Below are positions 32,869 through 41,834 of a stretch of DNA of 64,000 nt, piece after piece (position 1 is the first letter of the stretch; every line of letters starts with the position of its first letter). This stretch comes from Cytobacillus horneckiae (GTDB lineage: Bacteria; Bacillota; Bacilli; Bacillales; Cytobacillaceae). The DNA is taken from contig NZ_PISD01000020.1 of NCBI RefSeq assembly GCF_002835735.1, forward strand, positions 1 through 64,000. Direction: 5' to 3'. The translations under genes and the position numbers were made by a program. Below the pieces are notes generated by a model. The model did no database searches. It was not told the origin of the DNA and was given only the letters and a program-made list of their open reading frames with translations.

Positions 32869-34668
32869 ATGACGAATCAATACAACACTTATGATGATGA
32901 AACAATTTTACTTCACGGTGGGCAGTCGCCTGATCCAACAACCGGTTCAAGAGCGGTTCCAATTTACCAAACGAGTTCATATGTATTCCATAATACTGAA
33001 CATGCTCAAAGCCTTTTTTCGCTAGATGAAACAGGTAATATATATTCTCGAATAGGGAATCCGACAGTTGACGTATTGGAGAAAAGAATTGCGCTCCTTG
33101 AAGACGGTGTAGCAGCGGTAGCAACTTCATCTGGAATGGCCGCTATTGCCTTGTCTATTATGAACATTGCACAGGCAGGTGATGAAATTGTTGCAGCTTC
33201 CAATCTTTATGGTGGGACGTATAACCTATTTGCTATTACCCTACCAAAATACGGAATTAAAGTCCGCTTTGTAGATGGATCAGATCCAGAGAATTATAGA
33301 AAGGCGATAACTGAAAAAACAAAAGCGTTATACGGTGAAATCATCGGAAATCCGAGCCTTCATGTTCTTGATGTAGAAGCAGTAGCTGATATTGCCCATG
33401 AAAATGGCATCCCATTGATTATTGACAATACGTTTGCTTCACCGTATCTTTGCAAGCCGATTCGCTGGGGTGCAGATATTGTCATTCATTCAGCAACGAA
33501 ATGGATAGGCGGTCATGGTACTACAATTGGCGGTCTTGTTGTAGATGGAGGACGCTTTAATTGGAATAGCGAGAAGTTTCCGGGCTTTACTAATCCTGAC
33601 CCAAGCTATAACGGTATTGTTTATGCAAATGAATTTGGCACACTGGCATTTAGCACTAAGTTAAGAGTGCAGCTTCTTAGAGATTTTGGCTCATCATTAA
33701 GTCCGCATAGTGCATTTTTATTAATACAAGGTCTAGAAACATTACATTTAAGAATTGAAAAGCATAATGAGAATGCAGTGAAAATTGCTAATTTTCTTGA
33801 TAATCATCCAGCGGTTGACTGGGTCGCGTATCCTGGTTTAAAAAAGCATCCTGCACATGACCTTGCCAAAAAATATTTAACGACAGGATTCGGTTCGATT
33901 GTGAACTTTGGTATTAAAGGTGGAAGGGAAGCAGGAAAAAAGGTAATTGACGAAATTGCACTTTGGTCGCATGTGGCGAATGTTGGCGATGCTAAATCAC
34001 TCATCATTCATCCGGCTTCCACAACGCATCAGCAATTAAGCGGAGACGATTTAATCAAAAGTGGTGTAAGTGAGGAATTGATTCGTCTATCTGTCGGCAT
34101 TGAATCAGTAAGAGATTTAACAAACGATTTGGATCAGGCGTTTTACAAAGCAACTGGCATTTCTTCAAAAGGGGAGCAAAAGGGCGATACCGCGGTCAAT
34201 GACGAAGGTGTGATTCGCTGGGCGTTGCAGTCGTCGGTATTAAAAGAAGCTGACGGCGACAATGAGCAGCAGCGAGCAAAAAGAATAGCTGTTGTTGGTT
34301 TAAGCGGAAACCCTGCAAGACCAAGTTATCGACTTGCAAGAAAAATGCAGCGACTAGGTTATCAAATTGTACCGGTTAATCCAAGGGAAACAGAGGTACT
34401 TGGAGAGCAGGCATATCCAGATTTAATATCGATTCCATTTAAAATCGACATCGTCCAAGTGTTCAGAAGCCCGGAAGCTGCAATTGAGGTCGCGAAAGAA
34501 GCAGTCGAAATTAATCCGCAAGTATTTTGGCTTCAAGAAGGGGTAATCAGTCCTAAAGCAGTAGAGGTCGCAAAAGAAGCAGGGCTGGAAGTTGTTCAAA
34601 ACCGCTGCACATATAAAGAAGCACAGCGTTTAAGAGGATCAATCGTGACATTTGCATGTGAAATTTAA
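32869..34668 (+). CDS. metY: O-acetylhomoserine sulfhydrylase fused to a CoA-binding domain
   Basis: A 599-residue fusion. Residues about 8-430 are a complete PLP enzyme of the Cys/Met-metabolism family, MetY type, making homocysteine (or methionine with methanethiol) from O-acetylhomoserine. The PLP lysine is Lys211 in SATKWIGGHG. After a charged linker, residues about 465-599 form a CoA-binding-2 (YccU-like Rossmann) domain: RIAVVGLSGNPARPSYRLA, then VPVNPRE, VFWLQEGV and a final NRCTYKEAQR. Ordinary MetY is about 430 residues. GAGGAG precedes the ATG. It is the first gene of the S-box operon. The role of the extra domain is unknown; regulation by CoA or an acyl-CoA is inference. Confidence 0.92.
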   Translation: MTNQYNTYDDETILLHGGQSPDPTTGSRAVPIYQTSSYVFHNTEHAQSLFSLDETGNIYSRIGNPTVDVLEKRIALLEDGVAAVATSSGMAAIALSIMNIAQAGDEIVAASNLYGGTYNLFAITLPKYGIKVRFVDGSDPENYRKAITEKTKALYGEIIGNPSLHVLDVEAVADIAHENGIPLIIDNTFASPYLCKPIRWGADIVIHSATKWIGGHGTTIGGLVVDGGRFNWNSEKFPGFTNPDPSYNGIVYANEFGTLAFSTKLRVQLLRDFGSSLSPHSAFLLIQGLETLHLRIEKHNENAVKIANFLDNHPAVDWVAYPGLKKHPAHDLAKKYLTTGFGSIVNFGIKGGREAGKKVIDEIALWSHVANVGDAKSLIIHPASTTHQQLSGDDLIKSGVSEELIRLSVGIESVRDLTNDLDQAFYKATGISSKGEQKGDTAVNDEGVIRWALQSSVLKEADGDNEQQRAKRIAVVGLSGNPARPSYRLARKMQRLGYQIVPVNPRETEVLGEQAYPDLISIPFKIDIVQVFRSPEAAIEVAKEAVEINPQVFWLQEGVISPKAVEVAKEAGLEVVQNRCTYKEAQRLRGSIVTFACEI

Positions 34669-34698
34669 TAACAATCTTTTTGAGGAGAGACAGAATAA

Positions 34699-35685
34699 AT
34701 GAAGAAGTGGGTCATATGGTTGTCAGTTGCTTTATTTATTGTAATTGCTAGTGGATGTGGGAATGATGAGGCCTCAGGTGGCGCTAAAGATGATAAGCCA
34801 GCGAAAATTGTTTTGGATTATGCTTATTATTCGCCAACAAGCGTTGTATTGAAAAAATTCGGCTGGGCTGAAGAAGCATTTAAAGAAGATGGAATTGATA
34901 TTGAATTTGTTTTAAGTCAGGGCAGCAATAAAGCATTGGAATTTTTAAATAGCAGCAGTGTGGATTTTGGATCTACTGCTGGTGCAGCAGCCTTAATCGC
35001 TAAAGCTAATGGTGCGCCAATTGAGTCAGTTTATATATACTCAAAGCCTGAATGGACAGCGCTATTAACGACTGGAGATGCACCCCTTTCAACTGTTGAA
35101 GATTTAAAAGGGAAAAAAGTAGCGGCGGCAATCGGCACAGACCCACATATTTTTCTTCTGCGCTCATTGAGTGAAGCGGGGCTTAAGGCATCGGATGTAG
35201 AAATCGTTAATCTTCAGCATGCGGATGGAGGGAGCGCCTTAACGACTGGTCAAGTAGATGCATGGGCTGGACTGGATCCGCATATGGCAAAGCTTGAACT
35301 GGAGGCTGATACGAAGTTTCTTTACCGCAATCCAGAATTTAATACTTACGGCACTTTAAATGTACGCAATGAATTCGCTGAAAAATATCCTGACCAGGTG
35401 AAAAAAGTAATTGAAGCTTATGAAAAAGCCCGTCAATGGGTTTTAGATAATCCAGAAGAAGCAGCGAAGATTTTAGCAGAAGAAGCTCAAATTACAGAGC
35501 AAGTTGCAGAAAAGGAAATGGAAAGAAATGATTTTTCAAATCCGATTCCAGGGGAAGACCAGAAGACAGCATTAACAGCAGCGGGAGAAGTGCTTCAAAA
35601 AGAAGGCATTATAAAAAGTGACAATTTAGAAGAACTTGTGGATGGCTTAATCAATCCAGCCTTTTCTGAAGAGGTAATAAAGTAA
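34699..35685 (+). CDS. TauA/SsuA-type ABC transporter substrate-binding lipoprotein
   Basis: A 328-residue lipoprotein with lipobox ASGC (Cys20) and an NMT1/SsuA-like binding fold. Markers are SNKALEFLNSSSVDFGSTA and LKGKKVAAAIGTDPHIFL. Relatives bind alkanesulfonates, taurine, nitrate or thiamine precursors. The S-box operon context points to an organosulfur ligand. GAGGAG lies upstream. No monooxygenase (SsuD/TauD) is in the operon, so a sulfonate would need processing elsewhere. Confidence 0.88.
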   Translation: MKKWVIWLSVALFIVIASGCGNDEASGGAKDDKPAKIVLDYAYYSPTSVVLKKFGWAEEAFKEDGIDIEFVLSQGSNKALEFLNSSSVDFGSTAGAAALIAKANGAPIESVYIYSKPEWTALLTTGDAPLSTVEDLKGKKVAAAIGTDPHIFLLRSLSEAGLKASDVEIVNLQHADGGSALTTGQVDAWAGLDPHMAKLELEADTKFLYRNPEFNTYGTLNVRNEFAEKYPDQVKKVIEAYEKARQWVLDNPEEAAKILAEEAQITEQVAEKEMERNDFSNPIPGEDQKTALTAAGEVLQKEGIIKSDNLEELVDGLINPAFSEEVIK

Positions 35686-35714
35686 CACTACTTTTTGAAG
35701 GGAGGTTTTCTTAA

Positions 35715-36551
35715 ATGAGTATGAAAGCTACCGTTGCTTCACCAAAGATTGAGGAAAAAAGGAAGAAGAATCTTCAATGGAGTACAAAAGCAAGAAATGC
35801 TGCTTTAGGCAGTATTGTTCCAATCATTTTAATGATTGCTTGGGAATATTTAAGCGGAACTGGAGTGTTCCCGCCCCATCTGCTTCCTGCACCATCCATT
35901 ATATTTCAATCATTATTAAATATGGCAGTCGATGGGAGCTTATGGGGGCATACAGGAATTACGCTTTACCGCTTATTTATCGGATTTCTTATCGGTACTG
36001 CTGCCGCTGTTGTTGTTGGAGCGGGGGTAGGCTATTTTGCTAAGGCAGAGAGTTTATTTGATCCGCTCATCCAAGCCTTCAGGTCCATTCCTTCACTTGC
36101 GTGGGTGCCATTGTTCATTCTTTGGATGGGAATTGGCGAGCCTTCTAAAGTAGTTTTAATTGCGGTTGGTGTATTTTTTCCAGTGTATTTAAATATTGTT
36201 TCAGGTATACAAGGTGTTGACCGGAAATTAATAGAGGTAGGGAAAATTTATAATTTTAGTTCATTAAAACTGATAAAGAGAATCATATTGCCTGCTGCCT
36301 TGCCTTCGTTTTTAGTCGGACTTCGAAGCGGATTAGGGCTTGGATGGATGTTTGTTGTCGCCGCTGAACTGATGGGTGCATCTACAGGAATTGGATATTT
36401 ACTCGTGTATGGGCAAAACACCTATTCACCTGAATTAATTATTTCTAGTATTGTTTTATTTGCCATCTTAGGTAAAATCACTGATTCAATCTTAAAAGGA
36501 TTGGAGTCAAAAGCCTTGCATTGGCAGGATACGATTGAGAGGAAAGCTTAG
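35715..36551 (+). CDS. SsuC/TauC-type ABC transporter permease
   Basis: A 278-residue BPD_transp_1 permease with about six helices. FPPHLLPAPSIIF, QAFRSIPSLAWVPLFILWMG and the EAA-like loop around IEVGKIYNFSSLKLIKRIIL are family features. GGGAGG precedes the ATG. It starts 29 nt after the binding-protein gene. Confidence 0.9.
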   Translation: MSMKATVASPKIEEKRKKNLQWSTKARNAALGSIVPIILMIAWEYLSGTGVFPPHLLPAPSIIFQSLLNMAVDGSLWGHTGITLYRLFIGFLIGTAAAVVVGAGVGYFAKAESLFDPLIQAFRSIPSLAWVPLFILWMGIGEPSKVVLIAVGVFFPVYLNIVSGIQGVDRKLIEVGKIYNFSSLKLIKRIILPAALPSFLVGLRSGLGLGWMFVVAAELMGASTGIGYLLVYGQNTYSPELIISSIVLFAILGKITDSILKGLESKALHWQDTIERKA

Positions 36552-36563
36552 GAGGAGAGGGAA

Positions 36564-37289
36564 ATGCTAGCAATCGAAAATGTTTCGAGAACCTTCTCGA
36601 ATGGCGAAACAGGTTTTAAACATATTAATCTATCAGTGAATGAAGGGGAAGTCATCGGCATATTAGGAACGAGCGGATGTGGAAAAAGTACACTTCTTCG
36701 CGTGTTATCCGGCTTAGATCATCATTACGAAGGCCATGTCAAGATTGATGGGGTAGCGGTTAAAGCTGTTCATGAAAAAGTAGGGATGATTTTTCAGGAG
36801 CCGCGGTTAATGCCATGGTTGAAAGTAATTGAGAATATTTCCTTTGGTCTCGAAGAAAAAGATGCGAAAGCTGTGCATTATTTAGAATCTGTGGGATTAA
36901 CAGGATTTGATAACCATTACCCGAAGGACTTATCGGGAGGGATGGCACAGAGAGTGGCGATTGCGAGGGCGCTTGTTACGAACCCAGAAATTTTATTGTT
37001 AGATGAGCCATTCAGTGCACTGGATGCATTTACTAAAATGCAGCTTCAAGATTTATTACTGGAAATATGGCAGAAATATCATTCTACTATTCTCTTGGTT
37101 ACACACGATATTGATGAAACATTGTATTTATGTGACCGCATTATTATTCTTCGGGGACAGCCTGGTGAAATATATGAAGAATTGAAGATTAACGCCTGTA
37201 AGCCAAGAGCCCGAGGAGATTTAGAACTTGCAAAAATGAAAGAACAAATTCTGCACTTACTGGACTTAACTCATGTAGACATTAAATAA
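36564..37289 (+). CDS. SsuB/TauB-type ABC transporter ATP-binding protein
   Basis: A 241-residue ATPase with Walker A GTSGCGKST, Q-loop MIFQEPRLMPW, signature LSGGMAQRVAIARAL and Walker B ILLLDEPFSALD, plus the VTHDIDETLYL switch. GGAGGAG lies 8 nt upstream. It completes the importer with the two preceding genes. Confidence 0.92.
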   Translation: MLAIENVSRTFSNGETGFKHINLSVNEGEVIGILGTSGCGKSTLLRVLSGLDHHYEGHVKIDGVAVKAVHEKVGMIFQEPRLMPWLKVIENISFGLEEKDAKAVHYLESVGLTGFDNHYPKDLSGGMAQRVAIARALVTNPEILLLDEPFSALDAFTKMQLQDLLLEIWQKYHSTILLVTHDIDETLYLCDRIIILRGQPGEIYEELKINACKPRARGDLELAKMKEQILHLLDLTHVDIK

Positions 37290-37305
37290 AAAAGGAGTTA
37301 GAAAA

Positions 37306-39015
37306 ATGACTGTGATCGATCGGAAACAGCTGGAGCCTCTAAAAGGAAATAATAATTTAATAAACTATCAAGAAACATATGAACAATTCTCTTGGGAGAG
37401 TATTGAACAGCGATTTAGCTGGCATAAGACCGGTCTTGTCAATATGGCATATGAATGCGTTGATAAACATGTAGAAGATGGGTACGGCGAAAAGACTGGG
37501 CTGCATTATGTTGACGGAATAGCAGAACAAAAGTATAGCTTTAAAGAGATAAAAGACAAAACAGATCATATTGCAACAGTCCTAAAGGCAAATGGTGTCA
37601 AAAAGGGAGATTTTGTTTTTATTTTTCTACCTAAGCATCCAGATTGCTATTTTACAATGATTGCAGCTATTAAACTTGGTGCGATCGCAGGCCCGTTATT
37701 TGAAGCTTTTATGGAAGAGGCAGTGAAGGATCGCATTTCAGATTGTGAAGGAAAATACTTAATTACTGATTCAGCGCTTTTAAAAAGAGTGCCAAAACAA
37801 GAACTTCCTTCTTTAGAAAAAATATTTATCACTGATGGCAAAGAGCGACTTGAAGACAAGGAAATACTTCTTCAAAATGAGCTTGAAAAAACAGCAATTG
37901 ATGCAAATATTTTAGAATGGGTGGATGCAGAGCACGGTCTGAATATTCATTATACAAGCGGATCAACCGGCAAGCCGAAAGGGATTATTCATGCCCATCG
38001 TGCAATGGTTCATCAATACCAAACAGGAAAGTGGGTGCTTGACTTAAAAGAAGACGATGTATATTGGTGTACAGCACATCCCGGCTGGGTTACAGGCACT
38101 GTATATGGCATCTTTACACCATGGCTGAATCGAGCAACCATTGTTGTAAATGGAGGCAGGTTTGCTGCAAGTGCATGGTATGAAACGTTGGAAAAAACAA
38201 AGGTGTCTGTCTGGTATAGCGCACCGACAGCATTCCGCATGCTAATGGCGGAGGGAGATGAATTGCAACAGCAATATGATTTAAGTGCAATCCGTCATAT
38301 TTTAAGTGTCGGTGAACCGTTGAATCCAGAAGTCATTTATTGGGGTTTAGATTCTCTAGGCAAAAGAATTCATGATACATGGTGGATGACTGAGACAGGG
38401 GCGCAGCTAATTGTTAACCTGCCTTCAGAAGTCATTAAGCCTGGTTCAATGGGCAGGCCGTTTCCAGGTATCGATATAGCTATTTTAGATAATGAAGGTG
38501 TGGAACAGCCAAGAGGAACAATTGGACATCTAGCCATAAAAGCGCCATGGCCAGGATTGATGAAGGAAGTATGGAAGAATAAAGAAAAGCATCAATCTTA
38601 TTTTCCATTTGACGGGTGGTATGTATCTGGTGATCTGGCTATTCAGGACACAGATGGCTATATTTTCTTTCAAGGAAGAAGCGATGACATGATTAATTCT
38701 TCTGGAGAAAGAATTGGTCCATTTGAAGTTGAGAGTAAATTAATCGAACATCCTGCTGTCGCTGAAGCTGGAGTTATTGGGAAGCCTGATCCGTTAAGGG
38801 GGGAAATCGTCAAGGCATTTATTATCCTTCGCAAAGGTTACTTAGCGAGTGAAGAGCTGCTTGATGATATAAGGAAATTTGTAAAAACAAGATTGGCGGC
38901 ACATTCGGCTCCAAGAGAAATAGAAATAGTTGACGAACTGCCGAAGACAAAAATTAGTGGGAAAATTTTAAGAAGAGAGTTAAAGGCAAGAGAACTTGAA
39001 AAGCTGCAACGATAA
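37306..39015 (+). CDS. AMP-forming acyl-CoA synthetase, acetyl-CoA-synthetase-like
   Basis: A 569-residue ANL-superfamily ligase, close to the length of B. subtilis AcsA. The P-loop is HYTSGSTGKPKG, A5 is DTWWMTETG, A7 is GWYVSGDLA, the hinge Asp lies in FFQGRSDDMINSSGERI, and the catalytic Lys is in PKTKISGKILRRE. WWMTETG is typical of acetate- and short-acyl-CoA ligases. It is the fifth gene of the S-box operon, so it may supply acetyl-CoA for homoserine acetylation or activate an imported sulfur-containing acid. Neither is shown by sequence. Confidence 0.87.
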   Translation: MTVIDRKQLEPLKGNNNLINYQETYEQFSWESIEQRFSWHKTGLVNMAYECVDKHVEDGYGEKTGLHYVDGIAEQKYSFKEIKDKTDHIATVLKANGVKKGDFVFIFLPKHPDCYFTMIAAIKLGAIAGPLFEAFMEEAVKDRISDCEGKYLITDSALLKRVPKQELPSLEKIFITDGKERLEDKEILLQNELEKTAIDANILEWVDAEHGLNIHYTSGSTGKPKGIIHAHRAMVHQYQTGKWVLDLKEDDVYWCTAHPGWVTGTVYGIFTPWLNRATIVVNGGRFAASAWYETLEKTKVSVWYSAPTAFRMLMAEGDELQQQYDLSAIRHILSVGEPLNPEVIYWGLDSLGKRIHDTWWMTETGAQLIVNLPSEVIKPGSMGRPFPGIDIAILDNEGVEQPRGTIGHLAIKAPWPGLMKEVWKNKEKHQSYFPFDGWYVSGDLAIQDTDGYIFFQGRSDDMINSSGERIGPFEVESKLIEHPAVAEAGVIGKPDPLRGEIVKAFIILRKGYLASEELLDDIRKFVKTRLAAHSAPREIEIVDELPKTKISGKILRRELKARELEKLQR

Positions 39016-39053
39016 TGCAACAGGAATCACATAGATGAATGGAGGTTATGGAG

Positions 39054-40253
39054 ATGAAAGAGGCTTTACACGTCGCATTATTGGGTTACGGTACTGTGGG
39101 CAAGGGTGTATACGAGACAATAAAACAGCATCAAGGCAGGCTTCAAAAATTATTAGGAAAAGAAGTCAAAGTAGTTGCAGTACTAGTGAAGAATATTTCA
39201 AAACATAAATTATCTGACCGATCGGTCATATTAACAGACCAATATAAAGATATCATTAATATACAAAAGCTTGATGTTGTAATTGATGCCATTGTTGGTA
39301 TTGAACCAGCATACTCTTTTTTACAGCAGGCAATTAATAGAGGCTGTCATGTAATAACAGCAAATAAAGAGATGTTTGCTCACCATAGCAAAGACTTACA
39401 CGCTTTAGCAAAGGAAAAAGGTGTTACAGTTGGATTTGAAGCAACAGTGGCTGGTGGGATTCCTATCATTCAAACGCTTAAAAGACTGTTAAATGCAAAT
39501 AAAGTGCAAAAAATTGAAGGGATTTTAAATGGCACTTCAAATTTTATATTAACAAAAATGCGTGAGGAAAAATTGTTATTTACTGACGCATTAAGTTTGG
39601 CGCAAGATCTTGGATACGCTGAAGCAGATCCAACGAATGATATTGATGGCCATGATGCATTCTTTAAAGCAGTCATCTTGAGCGAAGTTTTATTCGGCGA
39701 ACAGCCTGACTGGGGAAAAGCAGTTCGTGTAGGGATCTCAACAATAAAATCTGAAGATATTGCCTATTTCCAATCTTTAGGATTGAGGTTCAAGCATGTT
39801 GCTTCATTGCAGCGAACAAATAAAACGGTTGTTTGTACAGTTCGCCCTGTGCTAGTATCCGAAGCCCATCCATTGTATCAAGTAGAAGATGTCCAGAATG
39901 CCATTAACATAGAAGCAGATATTGTTGGGAATATAAGTTTACAAGGTCCTGGGGCAGGAATGTTTCCAACAGCAAGTGCAATTATTGAAGACATTATCCA
40001 TATTGATGATAAGGAGTATGGTCCGTGTTTTGAAGAAGAATCATCTATCTCGGAATCAGCTGAACAGCTATGGATTGCCTATGGTGAAAATGCGCTGTTA
40101 GGACTTCCTGAAAGTGCAGAGGTGATTAAAAAAATTGCTGATTATACATGGTTAGTCAAAGGAGATTCAAATGATAACGCAAAATTTGATATCCGGTACT
40201 ATCAGCTGCTTGGAAATGCTGACAGTGTAAAGGCAGTTGAAAAGGTTCATTAA
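39054..40253 (+). CDS. hom: Homoserine dehydrogenase without a recognisable ACT domain
   Basis: A 399-residue enzyme reducing aspartate semialdehyde to homoserine, the carbon backbone of methionine. The NAD(P) motif is LLGYGTVGKGVY, the catalytic region is ANKEMFAHH, and substrate-site blocks are FEATVAGGIPIIQTLKR, ILNGTSNFILTKM and GYAEADPTNDIDGHDA. The catalytic part ends near GPGAGMFPTASA (about residue 299-310). The remaining ~90 residues do not look like the ACT domain of the roughly 430-residue Bacillus Hom, so threonine feedback may be absent. ATG 39054 has GGAGG 8 nt upstream; two earlier in-frame ATGs are too close. It is the last gene of the S-box operon. Confidence 0.92.
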   Translation: MKEALHVALLGYGTVGKGVYETIKQHQGRLQKLLGKEVKVVAVLVKNISKHKLSDRSVILTDQYKDIINIQKLDVVIDAIVGIEPAYSFLQQAINRGCHVITANKEMFAHHSKDLHALAKEKGVTVGFEATVAGGIPIIQTLKRLLNANKVQKIEGILNGTSNFILTKMREEKLLFTDALSLAQDLGYAEADPTNDIDGHDAFFKAVILSEVLFGEQPDWGKAVRVGISTIKSEDIAYFQSLGLRFKHVASLQRTNKTVVCTVRPVLVSEAHPLYQVEDVQNAINIEADIVGNISLQGPGAGMFPTASAIIEDIIHIDDKEYGPCFEEESSISESAEQLWIAYGENALLGLPESAEVIKKIADYTWLVKGDSNDNAKFDIRYYQLLGNADSVKAVEKVH

Positions 40254-40290
40254 AAAATGAGAAGCAGCTTTTGGCTTGCTTCTCATTTTG
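40254..40290 (+). terminator. Terminator of the S-box operon
   Basis: AATGAGAAGCAGC and GCTTGCTTCTCATT form a long stem followed by T-rich sequence. Confidence 0.88.
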
Positions 40291-40329
40291 ATGGATTGTT
40301 TTATTCTGAACGCTTTTCACGTAGTTTGT

Positions 40330-40554
40330 TCAACCAGATTGGGATGGTGATTTTACTTGCTGTTTTTGGAGCAGTGATTGATTGATTTCAGAATATAAGT
40401 CTTTCATGTGAACTGTTACTATCTTTGCTCCAATTTGTACATGGACCATATTATCGAAAACAGCTGTTACAAGGCCATTCAACGATACATTTGCTCCAAT
40501 GCTTACGTCTTTTTTCTCGTTTTTTCTAATATTTGTTACTTTGCTATTTGTCAT
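40330..40554 (-). CDS. Small DUF2187-like protein
   Basis: A 74-residue basic soluble protein. The segment GANVSLNGLVTAVFDNMVHVQ followed by HMKDLYSEI looks like the KOW/SH3-like fold of DUF2187 proteins found in Bacillales, whose function is unknown. The ATG at 40554 has a weak GGTGGG site; an ATG five codons earlier is an alternative. It is monocistronic and convergent with hom. Confidence 0.6.
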   Translation of the reverse strand: MTNSKVTNIRKNEKKDVSIGANVSLNGLVTAVFDNMVHVQIGAKIVTVHMKDLYSEINQSLLQKQQVKSPSQSG

Positions 40555-40721
40555 GATCCCACCATCCATTCTTATATATGTTATAAGTATAGAAGCTTAA
40601 TACTTAATAAAACTCATATACACTATATTTCCTGTTTATTGTAAAATAAACGTATATCGCAAAAAAGTCCAGTGAAAAGGCTAGTATTTTCATCGACAAA
40701 TTTCTTCCATATCCATTTTAA

Positions 40722-41573
40722 TTATCCCATTGATTGCAGTGTATTAATTAATTCTTCCTTCAATTCTGGATAATGATTAAAATTTGAGAGCATGCCATTG
40801 ATAATTGGTAATCTCGGCTGTTTAGAATTGATTTCCTCTTCAATTAATTCAAGAGATATCTCAAGTGACTCTCGGTCATCCAAGTTTTTAATCTTATCAC
40901 GTATATTGGCGATGACTGAAGTAGTAGTTTCCATCGGTGTACAATAATTTAATTTTTTAAAGAACTGATTCATCTTATCATCAGAAATAAAGGGAGGCCC
41001 TTTTTTAACGCTAGCTGCGATAGAATCCATTCTATTCATAATATATTCAGAAATCTCTTTTGTTGAGAATAATTCTTTATCAAAAATAATAAAGCGAATA
41101 AATGCATGTACCATTCCATCAAGCAGCGTAGAAAGATCCCATAAATAAGGAGTGCTGTCTACGCCATATACGGCTCTTAAACCGTTTTTGTAAAAGTTTT
41201 GCAGCTCTGTTTGCTTGCTGAAAATTAAGTCTTTAATTTTATCATTTAATGGGATGGCCTGCTCCCGAGTTTGCATAATAATGAAGTCTTTATTGTCTCG
41301 AATCAAATCTAATGTCGATGTTAGCTGTGCAACAAACTTTTCTCTAGTGGGTAAATTTGAGTTTTCAGTTATAGTAATTTGTTTTTGCAGTTCATCGAAA
41401 TAAAACGCTAAAATAGATTCAAGCAAAGAATCTTTAGATTTAAAATATAAATAGAAGGCACCTTTTGATATTCCGCATTCTGTGGCAATTTCTTGCACAG
41501 ATGTCGAGCTAAACCCTTTAACAGCAAAAAGTTTAATTGCTGACTCAATGATTAGCCTTTCTTTTTCTTTCAA
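40722..41573 (-). CDS. TetR-family transcriptional repressor
   Basis: A 283-residue TetR regulator, longer than most (about 200). The N-terminal DNA-binding domain has FAVKGFSSTSVQEIATECG and SKGAFYLYFKSKDSLLESIL, the helix-turn-helix signature. The C-terminal ligand domain is divergent, with an extra helical tail. The TTG at 41573 follows AAGGGG by 8 nt. It is divergent from the RND transporter gene, and two palindromes lie between them, so it most likely represses that transporter and itself. Confidence 0.88.
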   Translation of the reverse strand: MKEKERLIIESAIKLFAVKGFSSTSVQEIATECGISKGAFYLYFKSKDSLLESILAFYFDELQKQITITENSNLPTREKFVAQLTSTLDLIRDNKDFIIMQTREQAIPLNDKIKDLIFSKQTELQNFYKNGLRAVYGVDSTPYLWDLSTLLDGMVHAFIRFIIFDKELFSTKEISEYIMNRMDSIAASVKKGPPFISDDKMNQFFKKLNYCTPMETTTSVIANIRDKIKNLDDRESLEISLELIEEEINSKQPRLPIINGMLSNFNHYPELKEELINTLQSMG

Positions 41574-41635
41574 GTACAACAACCCCTTAACTGGAGACTA
41601 TCCTCCATGTTAACAAAATCTTCATAATTTATTTA

Positions 41636-41690
41636 TTGACTTTGACTGACTGGTCAGTTATATTTATTTTTGTTATGACCCACTAGTCAT
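41636..41690 (+). promoter_or_regulatory. RND promoter with two candidate TetR operators
   Basis: TTGACT (41642-41647), a 17-bp spacer and TATTTT (41665-41670) form a plausible promoter. Operator-like palindromes are TGACTGACTGGTCAGTTA (41643-41660), overlapping the -35, and ATGAC-N6-GTCAT (41675-41690), just downstream of the -10. TTGACT is repeated at 41636. Confidence 0.6.
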
Positions 41691-41834
41691 ATGTTAAGAT
41701 ATATCACCCTTTTGGTCAAGGGAGTTTTATACTAGGACATTCTTTATTGCAATAGTGGTACCTATTAATGAAGAATGATGTGGGTAAAATAGTTATGTAC
41801 TTAATTCATTTTATCAAGAAGATGAGGTGTCAGG

